The notes below the pieces were generated by a model. The model was given only the letters and a program-made list of their open reading frames with translations, searched no databases and was not told the DNA's origin. This document shows positions 50,550 to 60,662 of a DNA stretch of 64,000 bases, piece after piece; the stretch's first letter is position 1, and every line of letters starts with the position of its first letter. The position numbers and the translations under genes are program-made. Location of the stretch: assembly GCA_045863195.1 (NCBI GenBank), contig BTUI01000008.1:71006-135005 (forward strand), given 5' to 3'. Source of the stretch: W-Chloroflexi-9 sp045863195 (GTDB lineage: Bacteria; Chloroflexota; Dehalococcoidia; UBA2979).

Positions 50550-51224
50550 CTACTGGAACGAGATGTCGTCCGCCGACGGGCCGGCGGAGCCGTCCCGTTT
50601 CCTCCCGCCGAGCTTCGCCATGACGCGCTCGAGGACGTCGTACTCCTGCGCGCCGACGACGGCGTACTGGTCGTTGATGATGAACGTGGGGATCGCCGAC
50701 ACGCCGATGGCGTAGGAGTGCTCGATGCCCTCGTCCACCGCCGCGCGGTGGCGGCCCGTCGTCAGCGCGTCGCGCAGGTCGTCGCCATCGAGGCCCACGC
50801 CACGCGCGAGTTCGACCAGGATGTCGATGTCGGACAGGTCGCGGTGATCGGTGAAGAACGCCCTGTAGAGCGCGTAGTGGAACGCGGTGTCCTGCTCGTG
50901 CGAGGCGTGCTCACGCGACCAGTACGCCGCCTCCAGCGCGCGGTGGGTGTTCGGGGTGAACGTGCGCCCTCGGCGGAACTCAATGCCCAGGCGCTCGCCA
51001 CGCTCCTCCAGCGCGGACTTCGGAGAGTCCGGGGTGGTCTGGGGCGTGCGCGTGCGTCCCTCCGGCGGGATCGTTGGGTCGAGGTAGAACGGCGCCCAGT
51101 CCAGGACGACGTTCCATTCGCGTTCGAGTCGTTCGACCTCCACGAGGCCGACATAGCACCACGGTCAGATGAAGTCGGAGACCACCGTGATGCGGATGGG
51201 GTCGGTGGCGGGTTCAGTAGTCAT
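50550..51224 (-). CDS. DsbA/FrnE-family oxidoreductase with in-frame TGA (probable selenocysteine, UPWC)
   Basis: A 224-residue thioredoxin-fold DsbA-family protein of the FrnE/2-hydroxychromene-carboxylate-isomerase type, if the TGA at codon 20 is read. The start MTTEPATDPIRITVVSDFI is the first beta strand, and the family continues with C-P-W-C-Y-x-G. Here the codons after VVSDFI are TGA CCG TGG TGC TAT GTC GGC, giving U-P-W-C. The cis-proline loop IPTFII and the GAQEYDVL end are intact, and the frame runs to the stop without further interruption. An 8-bp hairpin with GUG loop follows at 51133-51151. No signal peptide. A TATACT box 8 bases before ATG suggests a leaderless transcript. Alternative: a pseudogene by one C-to-A change. 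Confidence 0.8.
51133..51151 (-). ncRNA. candidate bacterial SECIS hairpin in the DsbA-like mRNA
   Basis: On the minus strand, from 14 bases after the TGA, TCGGCCTC pairs with GAGGTCGA (eight pairs, one of them G-U), leaving a GTG loop at bases 22-24 downstream of the TGA. Bacterial SECIS elements are hairpins immediately after UGA with an apical loop of 3-14 bases that starts with a conserved G (often GU), located about 16-37 bases away. All these conditions are met. It is coding, so amino-acid constraint must be considered. Confidence 0.65.
51165..51167 (-). other. in-frame TGA at the catalytic cysteine position (recoding site)
   Basis: TGA at codon 20 of the DsbA-like gene, exactly where the family has the first, nucleophilic Cys of CPWC. 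It is one base from TGC. The flanking codons on both sides match the family without a frameshift. Confidence 0.8.
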
Positions 51225-51232
51225 GGTTGGGG

Positions 51233-51238
51233 AGTATA
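51233..51238 (-). promoter_or_regulatory. -10 box of the DsbA-like gene, leaderless type
   Basis: TATACT on the minus strand, 8 bases before the ATG at 51224. No ribosome site is present between them (CCCCAACC), which supports a leaderless message. The divergent DUF1003 gene starts 74 bases away. Confidence 0.45.
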
Positions 51239-51311
51239 CGGGGCGCGCACACGGGGCGGGTGGGTGGTTCACTGGCGGTATCGGGCCGGCCGTCCACCTC
51301 GGAGTCTTGCG

Positions 51312-51815
51312 ATGAACCAGCGCAACCCCACCCGTCACCTCCTGCCGCACGCGCATCTGGGTGCGACCTTCGGAAGCGACCGCTTCGGATCGTTCGCGGA
51401 GCGGTTCGCGAGGGCGTTCGGGGCGCCGGAGTTTCTGGTGATCCAGACGACCGTCGTGATCATCTGGATCGCCTGGAACGCCGCGGCGCACGATGCGTTC
51501 GACCCGTTCCCGTTCATCCTCCTGAACCTCGCGTTCTCCACGCAGGCCGCCTACGCTGCGCCGCTCATCCTGCTGGCGCAGACGCGGCAGGCCGAACGCG
51601 ACCGTGAGTGGACGACCGCGGACGCGCAGCACCGCGAGGAACTGTCCGGGGTCACGCTGGAACTGCTGGCGCAGAACACCGCGCTCACGCAGTCGATCGC
51701 CGACCTGCTGGAGCGTAATACGGCGCTGACGGAGCAGGTGGCGTCCCTGTCCCGTCACATCGACGGGCTCACGGGCGAGATCCACGCCCGCGTGCGTGGC
51801 ATCCCGGAAGCGTGA
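51312..51815 (+). CDS. DUF1003-family membrane protein with coiled-coil tail
   Basis: 167 residues. Two transmembrane segments (about 45-60 and 66-88) carry the DUF1003 signature TVVIIWIAWNAAA, DPFPFILLNLAFSTQAAYAAPLILLAQ. It is followed by a coiled coil of about 60 residues (SVLELLAQNTAL-type heptads) ending with HARVRGIPEA. DUF1003 proteins have no agreed function. It is divergent from the DsbA-like gene. GGAG precedes the ATG at a good distance. Confidence 0.82.
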   Translation: MNQRNPTRHLLPHAHLGATFGSDRFGSFAERFARAFGAPEFLVIQTTVVIIWIAWNAAAHDAFDPFPFILLNLAFSTQAAYAAPLILLAQTRQAERDREWTTADAQHREELSGVTLELLAQNTALTQSIADLLERNTALTEQVASLSRHIDGLTGEIHARVRGIPEA

Positions 51816-51827
51816 GGGTGCCCGGGC

Positions 51828-51953
51828 CTACTTCAGGGTCTTGTTGATCCCCTGGTTCGAGCGCTTCTGCGCCTCCTGCTTCGCCATCGCCTTGGCGTTC
51901 TTCGTGACGTCGCCACCACGGAGCAGTTTCGAGATCAGGTTGAGCGGGTTCAT
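51828..51953 (-). CDS. 41-residue basic protein of unknown function
   Basis: A short frame with a clear AAGGAG ribosome site six bases before ATG 51953. The product MNPLNLISKLLRGG (residues 1-14), then a lysine/glutamine-rich helix (KNAKAMAKQEAQKR) and NQGINKTLK, is an amphipathic, basic peptide. Its size and pattern resemble small conserved proteins found across many G+C-rich bacteria, but I recognise no family. It is convergent with the DUF1003 gene, with only 12 bases between stops. The codon choice (AAG, ATC, CTG) is typical of the genome. Likely RNA- or membrane-associated, by composition only. Confidence 0.6.
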   Translation of the reverse strand: MNPLNLISKLLRGGDVTKNAKAMAKQEAQKRSNQGINKTLK

Positions 51954-52033
51954 CGTGCTCTCCTTCGGGCGTCCCGTTGCGGGGCGCGCGTGGGCCTCAC
52001 TGTACGCCGTCCGAGGATGCCCGGAGGCGCGGA
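51954..52033. other. short spacer before the serine hydrolase
   Basis: 80 bases between the 41-residue gene start and the stop of the serine hydrolase gene, both on the minus strand. It must contain the promoter of the small gene. No clear box was identified apart from its ribosome site. Confidence 0.3.
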
Positions 52034-53218
52034 TCAGCGCGCCAGCGCGTCGTACACCGCCTTCGCCAGGCGCTGGCCGCGCGGGTCCATGGCGCCGCTG
52101 ACACCCCCGGCCGTGCTCATCCGGTTCATCGCGTAGCCGAAGGCGACCCGGTGCACCGGGTCCGCGAAGCCCTGCGATCCGCCGGCGCCGCCGTGGCCGA
52201 ACGCGGACGGCGGCCGCACGTCGCCGAGTTCCTCGAACGGGAGCATGAAGCCGAGCGTCCGGCGCGTGAGGCCGGCGATCACCAGGTCCTGCGAGGCGAC
52301 CTGCAGCGCCGCCGCCCGCTCGATGTCCGCCGGCGACATCAGGCGGATGCCGTCCACCTCACCGCCGTTGGCGAGCGGCGTGTAGACGCGGGCGAGGGAT
52401 CGGGCGTTGCCATGGCCGTTCATGCCCGGCATTTCCGCCTCCCGCCATTCCGGGCTGTTCGGAGCGCCGGCGTAGGCGGGCCCCGCGAGCAGCATCGCGC
52501 GGGCACGGGGCGAGTCCGGCGCGGGTGGCGTGGCGGGCGGCGCACCCGGTGACGCCGGCGGTGGGGGCTCGCGGTGGATCTCGGCGACGCGGTGGTGCTC
52601 GGAGGCGGGGAGGCCGACCCAGAAGTCCGCGCCGAGCGGCCCCGTCACCGTTTCGCGCAGGACGGCGCTGAACGAGGGCGCGCCCGCCGCCCGCCGGATC
52701 ACCTCGCCGACCAGCCAGCCGTAGGTCACGGCGTGGTAGCCGTTGGCCGTGCCCGGCTCCCACAGCGGGTGGCTGGCGGCGAGCGCGGCGCAGATCGCCG
52801 CCCAGTCGCGCGCGATTCCGGGCGTCTTCTCGCCCTCGATGTCCACGAGACCGGCCTGGTGGCTGAACAGATACTTCACCGGCATCGCGTCCTTGCCGGC
52901 CTGCGCGAACTCCGGCCAGTACCGCGCGACGGGTGCCTCGAAGTCGATCAGCCCGCGCGAGGCGAGGACGTGCCCCGCCGTGGCGGCGACCCCCTTCGTG
53001 GAGGACCAGACGTTCACGAGCGTGTCGCGCTCCCACGGGCGGGTCCGCGCCTCGTCGGCCCAGCCGCCCCAGAGGTCGACGACCGTGCGGCCCTCGACGG
53101 TGACGCAGACGGACGCGCCGGTCTCCCCGCCGGCCGCGAAGTTCGCCGCGAAGGCGTCCGCCACGGCCTGGAAGGCCGGGTCGCAGTCGCCGTGGATCGG
53201 GGTGTCGGGTGTGGACAT
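52034..53218 (-). CDS. serine beta-lactamase-family hydrolase (EstB-like)
   Basis: A 394-residue serine esterase. The nucleophile motif is S72-S-T-K75 in VWSSTKGV, the second motif is Y-x4-Y in GYHAVTYGW, and the third is FGHGGAGGSQG in place of KTG. A proline-rich loop (EPPPPASPGAPPATPPAPDSP) is inserted in the middle and is unusual. It is paralogous to the 24659 gene. No signal peptide. A TACAAT box about 45 bases upstream and GGAGG before the ATG suggest a normal leader. Confidence 0.82.
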   Translation of the reverse strand: MSTPDTPIHGDCDPAFQAVADAFAANFAAGGETGASVCVTVEGRTVVDLWGGWADEARTRPWERDTLVNVWSSTKGVAATAGHVLASRGLIDFEAPVARYWPEFAQAGKDAMPVKYLFSHQAGLVDIEGEKTPGIARDWAAICAALAASHPLWEPGTANGYHAVTYGWLVGEVIRRAAGAPSFSAVLRETVTGPLGADFWVGLPASEHHRVAEIHREPPPPASPGAPPATPPAPDSPRARAMLLAGPAYAGAPNSPEWREAEMPGMNGHGNARSLARVYTPLANGGEVDGIRLMSPADIERAAALQVASQDLVIAGLTRRTLGFMLPFEELGDVRPPSAFGHGGAGGSQGFADPVHRVAFGYAMNRMSTAGGVSGAMDPRGQRLAKAVYDALAR

Positions 53219-53291
53219 GCTGCCTCCGGGTGATCGCGGGACGGCGGGATTGTACGCCGGGTGTGCGCCTGAGCCTGACGGCGCACCGTGT

Positions 53292-53297
53292 TATCGT
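53292..53297 (+). promoter_or_regulatory. -10 box of the RNase D gene, leaderless type
   Basis: TATCGT on the plus strand, 7 bases before the ATG at 53305. Confidence 0.35.
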
Positions 53298-53304
53298 CCG
53301 GCTG

Positions 53305-54498
53305 ATGACCACTGCAGAGCCCGCGCCGCCCCTCATCAGCGACCCGTCCGAGGTTGCCTCGATCGCCTCGGAGATCGCGCGTTTCGGCTCGTTCTCGCTC
53401 GACCTGGAGTTCATGACGGAGGGGCGGTACGTCGCAGAACTGTCGCTCGTCCAGGTCGGGTGGGGCGACCCAGAGTCGCCGAACGTGGCCGCGATCGACC
53501 CGCTGAAGGTGGATGCGCGCCCGGTCGTCGACCTGGTCGGGGACCCCTCGGTCACGACCGTTATCCACTCCGCGCAGGCCGACCTTGCGCTCATCGGCGC
53601 GGTGTTCCAGGTACGCGGCCGGAACGTGGTGGACACGCAGATCGGCGCGGCGTTCCTCGGCTTCGGCGACCAGATCGGGTACGGCGCGCTGGTGGAGCGG
53701 ATGTCCGGCATCCACCTGGACAAGGGCGCCCAGTTCACCGAGTGGTCGCGCCGCCCCCTCTCCGACGAGCAGATCCGCTACGCCCTGGACGACGTGCGCT
53801 ACCTGCCGAGCGCGTGGCGCCGGCTTCACGAGGACCTGGCGACGCGAGGCCGCCTCGACTGGGTGCGCGAGGAGTGCGACCGGCTGGCGGAGACGTGGGC
53901 CGAGCGCATCCCGCCGGAGGAGATGTTCCGCCGCATCCGTGGCTGGAACGCGCTCCGGCCGCGCCAACAGGGCGCGCTGCGCGCCCTCGCCGCGTGGCGG
54001 GAGGCGGAGGCGCTGCGCTCCAACCGCCCGCCCGCGTGGCTGGTGAACGACCGCACGATGCTGGAGATTGCCCGCCGCCCCCCGAACTCGCTCGACGAAC
54101 TCCGCGCGGTGCGCGGCATGGGCGAGGGCACCGCAGCGCGCTACGGCCAGGCGATCATCGAGGCCGCCCGGCGCGGGATGGACGAGCCGCCGCCGGCCGA
54201 GGCGACCCCACCCCGCCTGCCGAACCTGGGGCAGTCGTGGCCGGCGATCCTCAGCGGGATCGTGCAGGCGCGCTGTCGCGAGGCTTCCATCGCGTCGCGG
54301 TTCGTCGCGACGCGGCGAGAGATCGACGATGTGATCGCATGGTGGCTGGTGGGTGACCGCTCGCAGGAGCCGGACATCCCGCTGCTCAGCGGCTGGCGGC
54401 GCGAGATGGTCGGCGCGGACATCCTCGAGTGGCTGCGCGGCGAGACGGCGGTCGTCGTCGACCCGGACACCGAGGCCGGCCTGTCCATTCGGCGGTAG
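53305..54498 (+). CDS. rnd: ribonuclease D (DEDDy 3'-5' exonuclease with HRDC domain)
   Basis: A 397-residue RNase D that trims tRNA and other stable RNA 3' ends. DEDDy residues: D33-x-E35 in SLDLEF, D93 in SAQADLAL, and Y159-x3-D163 in YALDDVRYL. The first HRDC domain is at about 219-295 (RPRQQGALRALAAWREAEA to LDELRAVRGMGEGTA); the second, weaker one is at the C-terminal end. ATG 53305 follows a leaderless-type box. It is divergent from the serine hydrolase. Confidence 0.92.
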   Translation: MTTAEPAPPLISDPSEVASIASEIARFGSFSLDLEFMTEGRYVAELSLVQVGWGDPESPNVAAIDPLKVDARPVVDLVGDPSVTTVIHSAQADLALIGAVFQVRGRNVVDTQIGAAFLGFGDQIGYGALVERMSGIHLDKGAQFTEWSRRPLSDEQIRYALDDVRYLPSAWRRLHEDLATRGRLDWVREECDRLAETWAERIPPEEMFRRIRGWNALRPRQQGALRALAAWREAEALRSNRPPAWLVNDRTMLEIARRPPNSLDELRAVRGMGEGTAARYGQAIIEAARRGMDEPPPAEATPPRLPNLGQSWPAILSGIVQARCREASIASRFVATRREIDDVIAWWLVGDRSQEPDIPLLSGWRREMVGADILEWLRGETAVVVDPDTEAGLSIRR

Positions 54499-54537
54499 CG
54501 CGGCGAATTGGCCCGCGCGCGCCGGCCTGCCGAGGCG

Positions 54538-54543
54538 TAGACT
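54538..54543 (+). promoter_or_regulatory. -10 box of the MFS gene at 54550, leaderless type
   Basis: TAGACT on the plus strand, 6 bases before the ATG. The same hexamer is upstream of the transglutaminase-like gene. Confidence 0.45.
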
Positions 54544-54549
54544 CCCGCC

Positions 54550-55866
54550 ATGACAGCGACTTCCCGCCCCGGCTTCCTCGTGCGCCAGTTCCCGGCGCTC
54601 GGGTCGCGTGACTACACGCTGCTCTTCATCAACTCCGTGTTCGCCGCCGGGGCGAACTGGGCGCTGCTACTCGCGCGCGGGTGGCTGGTCTTCGACATCA
54701 CCGGGTCATCGGCCGCCGTGGGCCTCGTCACCTTCTCGGGGATGGCCCCGTTTGTCTTCGCCTCGCCGCTCGCGGGGGCGCTCGCCGACCGCATGGACCG
54801 GCGGCTGCTCTCGATCTGGGCGGCGTACATCAGCCTGATCGGCACCGTCGGCCTGGCGATCGTCACCATCGCCGGGGTGGTCGAGGTCTGGCACGTGGTG
54901 GTCTTCTCGCTCCTCGGCGGCATTTCGCGCGCCGTGCAGCAGCCGGCGTCGAACTCCATGACGCCCAGCCTGGTGGCGCCGGAGCATCTTCTGAACGCGA
55001 TCGCGCTGCAGGGCATCTCCGTCCACGGCACGAGGATCATCGGGCCGCTGCTGGGCGGCGTGATCCTCGCGGCGCTGGGGCCGGGGCCGGTGTTCCTGCT
55101 GTCCGCCGGGTTGATGGCGGCCGGCACGGTCGCGCTGTGGATGATCCGCTACCGGCCGGAGGTGAGGCGTGCCGCCGGTGGCCTGACGACCGGCATCTTC
55201 CGCGACATCGCGGAGGGCATGGAGTACGTCGGCCGCGACCCGCGTCTCGCGCTCGTGATCACGCTGGTCGTGCTGCACTGCGCGCTGACGATGGCGTTCG
55301 ACTCGATGATGCCCGGCCTCTCCGCGGACGTCGGCGGCGGCGCGCGGACGTACAGCGCGATCCTCATGGGCCTCGGCGCGGGCGCCGTGGCCGGCACGGT
55401 GCTGGTCTCGCGGATCCAGACCTCGGCGATGCAGGGGCGGGCGCTGCTCATCACCGGCATGGGCTCCGGCCTGGCGATGGTGATGATGGGGTTCGCGCAG
55501 ACCCCGGCGATGGTGATCCTCGGGGCCATGTTCGCCGGCGGGACGCAGGCGTCCTACATGTCGATCTCGCAGGCGTTCGTGCAGGAGGTCACACCGGACC
55601 GGCTGCGGGGCCGCGTGATCGCCACGTTCATCATGCTGGCCGCCGGCCACATGGCGTTCGTGAACCTCGGCTTCGGTGCGTGGGCGGACTTCGTCGGCGT
55701 GCGCCCGCTGCTCGTGATCCCGGGCCTGATCTGGACCGGCCTCTTCATCGCCGCGATCCTCGGGCTGCCTGAACTCCGCCTGCTGCTCCGCAGCGGCCGC
55801 TTCCGCGAGCGCCACATCCCCTTCGCCGCGGGCGTGGAGGCGGCGGGCGGCGGAGGAGGCGGCTAG
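54550..55866 (+). CDS. MFS transporter, DHA3-type exporter
   Basis: A 438-residue major facilitator with about 12 helices. Motif A appears as ALADRMDRRLL, with VQQPASNSMTPSLVAPEHLLNAIALQ after TM4 and TPDRLRGRVIATFIML typical of the EntS/MefA branch. It has a glycine-rich C-terminus (AAGGGGGG). Substrate unknown. It is 51 bases after RNase D, but the TAGACT box indicates its own promoter. It is a distant paralogue of the MFS genes at 16156 and 59315. Confidence 0.82.
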   Translation: MTATSRPGFLVRQFPALGSRDYTLLFINSVFAAGANWALLLARGWLVFDITGSSAAVGLVTFSGMAPFVFASPLAGALADRMDRRLLSIWAAYISLIGTVGLAIVTIAGVVEVWHVVVFSLLGGISRAVQQPASNSMTPSLVAPEHLLNAIALQGISVHGTRIIGPLLGGVILAALGPGPVFLLSAGLMAAGTVALWMIRYRPEVRRAAGGLTTGIFRDIAEGMEYVGRDPRLALVITLVVLHCALTMAFDSMMPGLSADVGGGARTYSAILMGLGAGAVAGTVLVSRIQTSAMQGRALLITGMGSGLAMVMMGFAQTPAMVILGAMFAGGTQASYMSISQAFVQEVTPDRLRGRVIATFIMLAAGHMAFVNLGFGAWADFVGVRPLLVIPGLIWTGLFIAAILGLPELRLLLRSGRFRERHIPFAAGVEAAGGGGGG

Positions 55867-55892
55867 CCGCGAGCGAGGCCTCCGCGGCGCGC

Positions 55893-58319
<2,427 letters not shown>

Positions 58320-58393
58320 CGTCGTCGGTCATCCCATCAACGCAGCGGCGAGCCTTCGACGCTACCACCGGCTCGGACGCCGCTCCAACCCCG

Positions 58394-58804
58394 TCAGCGG
58401 CGTTCCTGCAGACGGATGAGGTTGCCCGCGGGGTCGCGGATCGCGCAATCGCGGACGCCGTACGGCTGGTCCATCGGCTCCTGCACGACCTCGATGTTCC
58501 CGGCCTGCAGGTGCTCGAACGCTGCGTCCAGGTCGGGCGTCGCCAGCACCAGCATCGCGAACGTCCCCTTCGCCATCATCTCGGCGATCGCGCGGCGTTC
58601 GTCCTCGGTCAGGCCGGGGCTCGCCTCGGGCGGGTAGAGGACGATGTTGGTGTCCGGCTGGCCGGCCGGGCCCACGGTGATCCAGCGCATCCCCTGATAG
58701 CCCACGTCGTTGCGCACCTCGAAGCCGAGGGTGTCACGGTAAAAGGCCAGGGAGGCGTCTGGGTCGGTGTGTGGAAGGAACCTGGAGTGGATGGAGATGT
58801 TCAT
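58394..58804 (-). CDS. VOC/glyoxalase-fold protein
   Basis: A 136-residue vicinal-oxygen-chelate protein with two beta-alpha-beta-beta-beta modules (HTDPDASLAFYRDTLGFEV and ATPDLDAAFEHLQAGNIEV, ending in RDPAGNLIRLQE). Possible metal residues include a histidine near residue 11 and glutamate of LQE. Such proteins include glyoxalases, dioxygenases and drug-binding resistance proteins. The MRWITVGP and NIVLYPP loops give no clear substrate. It lies five bases after the AraC-type regulator, a pairing seen repeatedly in Actinomycetota and Chloroflexota and probably a regulator/target unit. Confidence 0.75.
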   Translation of the reverse strand: MNISIHSRFLPHTDPDASLAFYRDTLGFEVRNDVGYQGMRWITVGPAGQPDTNIVLYPPEASPGLTEDERRAIAEMMAKGTFAMLVLATPDLDAAFEHLQAGNIEVVQEPMDQPYGVRDCAIRDPAGNLIRLQERR

Positions 58805-58809
58805 GCCGG

Positions 58810-59262
<453 letters not shown>

Positions 59263-59314
59263 CGAGGGGATCGTGCCACGCGGCGCGGCTGCGCTTCAAC
59301 CTCGTGCGGCACGG

Positions 59315-60565
59315 TCAGTCCAGCGCCTTCAACTCGCGCTCCGCGAAGAACGCCCACACGGAGTAGACGCCGAACACCACCCCCGCCACCATCAGCGCGC
59401 CGTCCGCGCCGATGACCTCCGCGGTGACGCCGGACATCAGCGACCCGAGGGGGATCAGGCCGGCGATCGAGAGCATGTAGATGCTCATGACGCGGCCCAT
59501 CATCTCGTTCGGGGTGTTCATCTGGATCAACGCCTGGTTCATGTTGATGTGGACGCCGCCGTTGAGGCCCCACACGAACAGCGCGAGCCCGGTGAGCGGG
59601 TACCAGCCCGAGAGGCCCATCACCACCATCGCCGGGCCCGCGACGAGTAAGTTCAGGAGGAACCAGTACCCCTTCCGCCCCAGCCCCCGGCGCTGGGCGA
59701 GGAAGGCGGACATGATCAGCATCCCCACCGAGGTGAACGCGAGCAGCAGCGAGTTCAACGCGGCGTCCACCTCCAGCCGCGTCCGCGCGATCTCCGGGAT
59801 GAGGACGAAGATCGGCCCCAGCTGGAACAGCCCAGTCATCACGGAGGCGACGACGAGCGCGCGCAGCGCGGGACGGCTGAAGACGAACTGTGCGCCCTCG
59901 GTCGCGGCGGTGCGCATCGGCGGGCGTACCGCCGGGGGGGCCGTGCGCGGCGGGAGCCGCACGCCGAGGAGCGCGACGAAGGCGACGAGGTAGAGCGCGG
60001 ACTGCAGGGCGAACGCGCCGCCGAAGTCGAGCGTCGCGATCGCGAGGCCGCCCGCGACCGCGCCGACGAACTGGGCAAGGTTCTGCCCCATCGTACGGAG
60101 CACGATGCCGCTCACCAGCCGGTCGGGCGGCACGATCATCTGCACGATCGCCGTGAGCGGCGGTTGCACGCTGGCCGTGACGAACCCCACCGCGAGCGCC
60201 GCGAGGAGCGCGATGCCGGCGTTGATCACCTCGGCATAGGTCAGGATCGCGACGATCCCGAGCAACGCCGCGCCGGCCAGGCAGGACGCCATCACCATGC
60301 GCCGGCGGTCCAGCCGGTCAGCCCAAACACCGGCGGGCACCGTGATGAAGAACGCCGGGATGCCGAGCGCGAACCCGACCAACCCGCCGAGGCCCGCCCG
60401 GTCCGTTAGTTCCAGCACGAACAGGACGAACGCGAACCGCTGCGCCCCGAACACCAGGAAGTAGAAGAAGTTCGCCAGCCAGTAACTGCGGTAACTGCCA
60501 TCGCGCAGGAGCGAGAGGACGCCCGCCGTGGAGGGTGGGGCGGCGTGGGGCGGTGCAGCGGACAT
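59315..60565 (-). CDS. MFS transporter
   Basis: A 416-residue major facilitator protein with about 12 predicted helices. VWADRLDRRRMV is motif A. VQPPLTAIVQMIVPPDRLVSGIVLRTMGQN and NTPNEMMGRVMSIYM are typical of the EntS-like exporter group. Substrate unknown. ATG 60565 is preceded by GGGAAC. It is divergent from the M20 peptidase with a 97-base spacer. Confidence 0.8.
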   Translation of the reverse strand: MSAAPPHAAPPSTAGVLSLLRDGSYRSYWLANFFYFLVFGAQRFAFVLFVLELTDRAGLGGLVGFALGIPAFFITVPAGVWADRLDRRRMVMASCLAGAALLGIVAILTYAEVINAGIALLAALAVGFVTASVQPPLTAIVQMIVPPDRLVSGIVLRTMGQNLAQFVGAVAGGLAIATLDFGGAFALQSALYLVAFVALLGVRLPPRTAPPAVRPPMRTAATEGAQFVFSRPALRALVVASVMTGLFQLGPIFVLIPEIARTRLEVDAALNSLLLAFTSVGMLIMSAFLAQRRGLGRKGYWFLLNLLVAGPAMVVMGLSGWYPLTGLALFVWGLNGGVHINMNQALIQMNTPNEMMGRVMSIYMLSIAGLIPLGSLMSGVTAEVIGADGALMVAGVVFGVYSVWAFFAERELKALD

Positions 60566-60662
60566 CGGGTTCCCGTCCACCCTCACGTTTCCGTCAGGGG
60601 CACTTGCAGCGAGGTCGATACTACGCCAATAGCGGCCGCCGGCCGTGGAGGGGACTCGCGCC

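Noticed and set aside
50550..51224. Reading the DsbA-like gene as a pseudogene
   Set aside because: Considered seriously, but the single TGA falls exactly on the redox Cys, the frame is otherwise intact and a SECIS-like hairpin follows. A selenoprotein explains all three.
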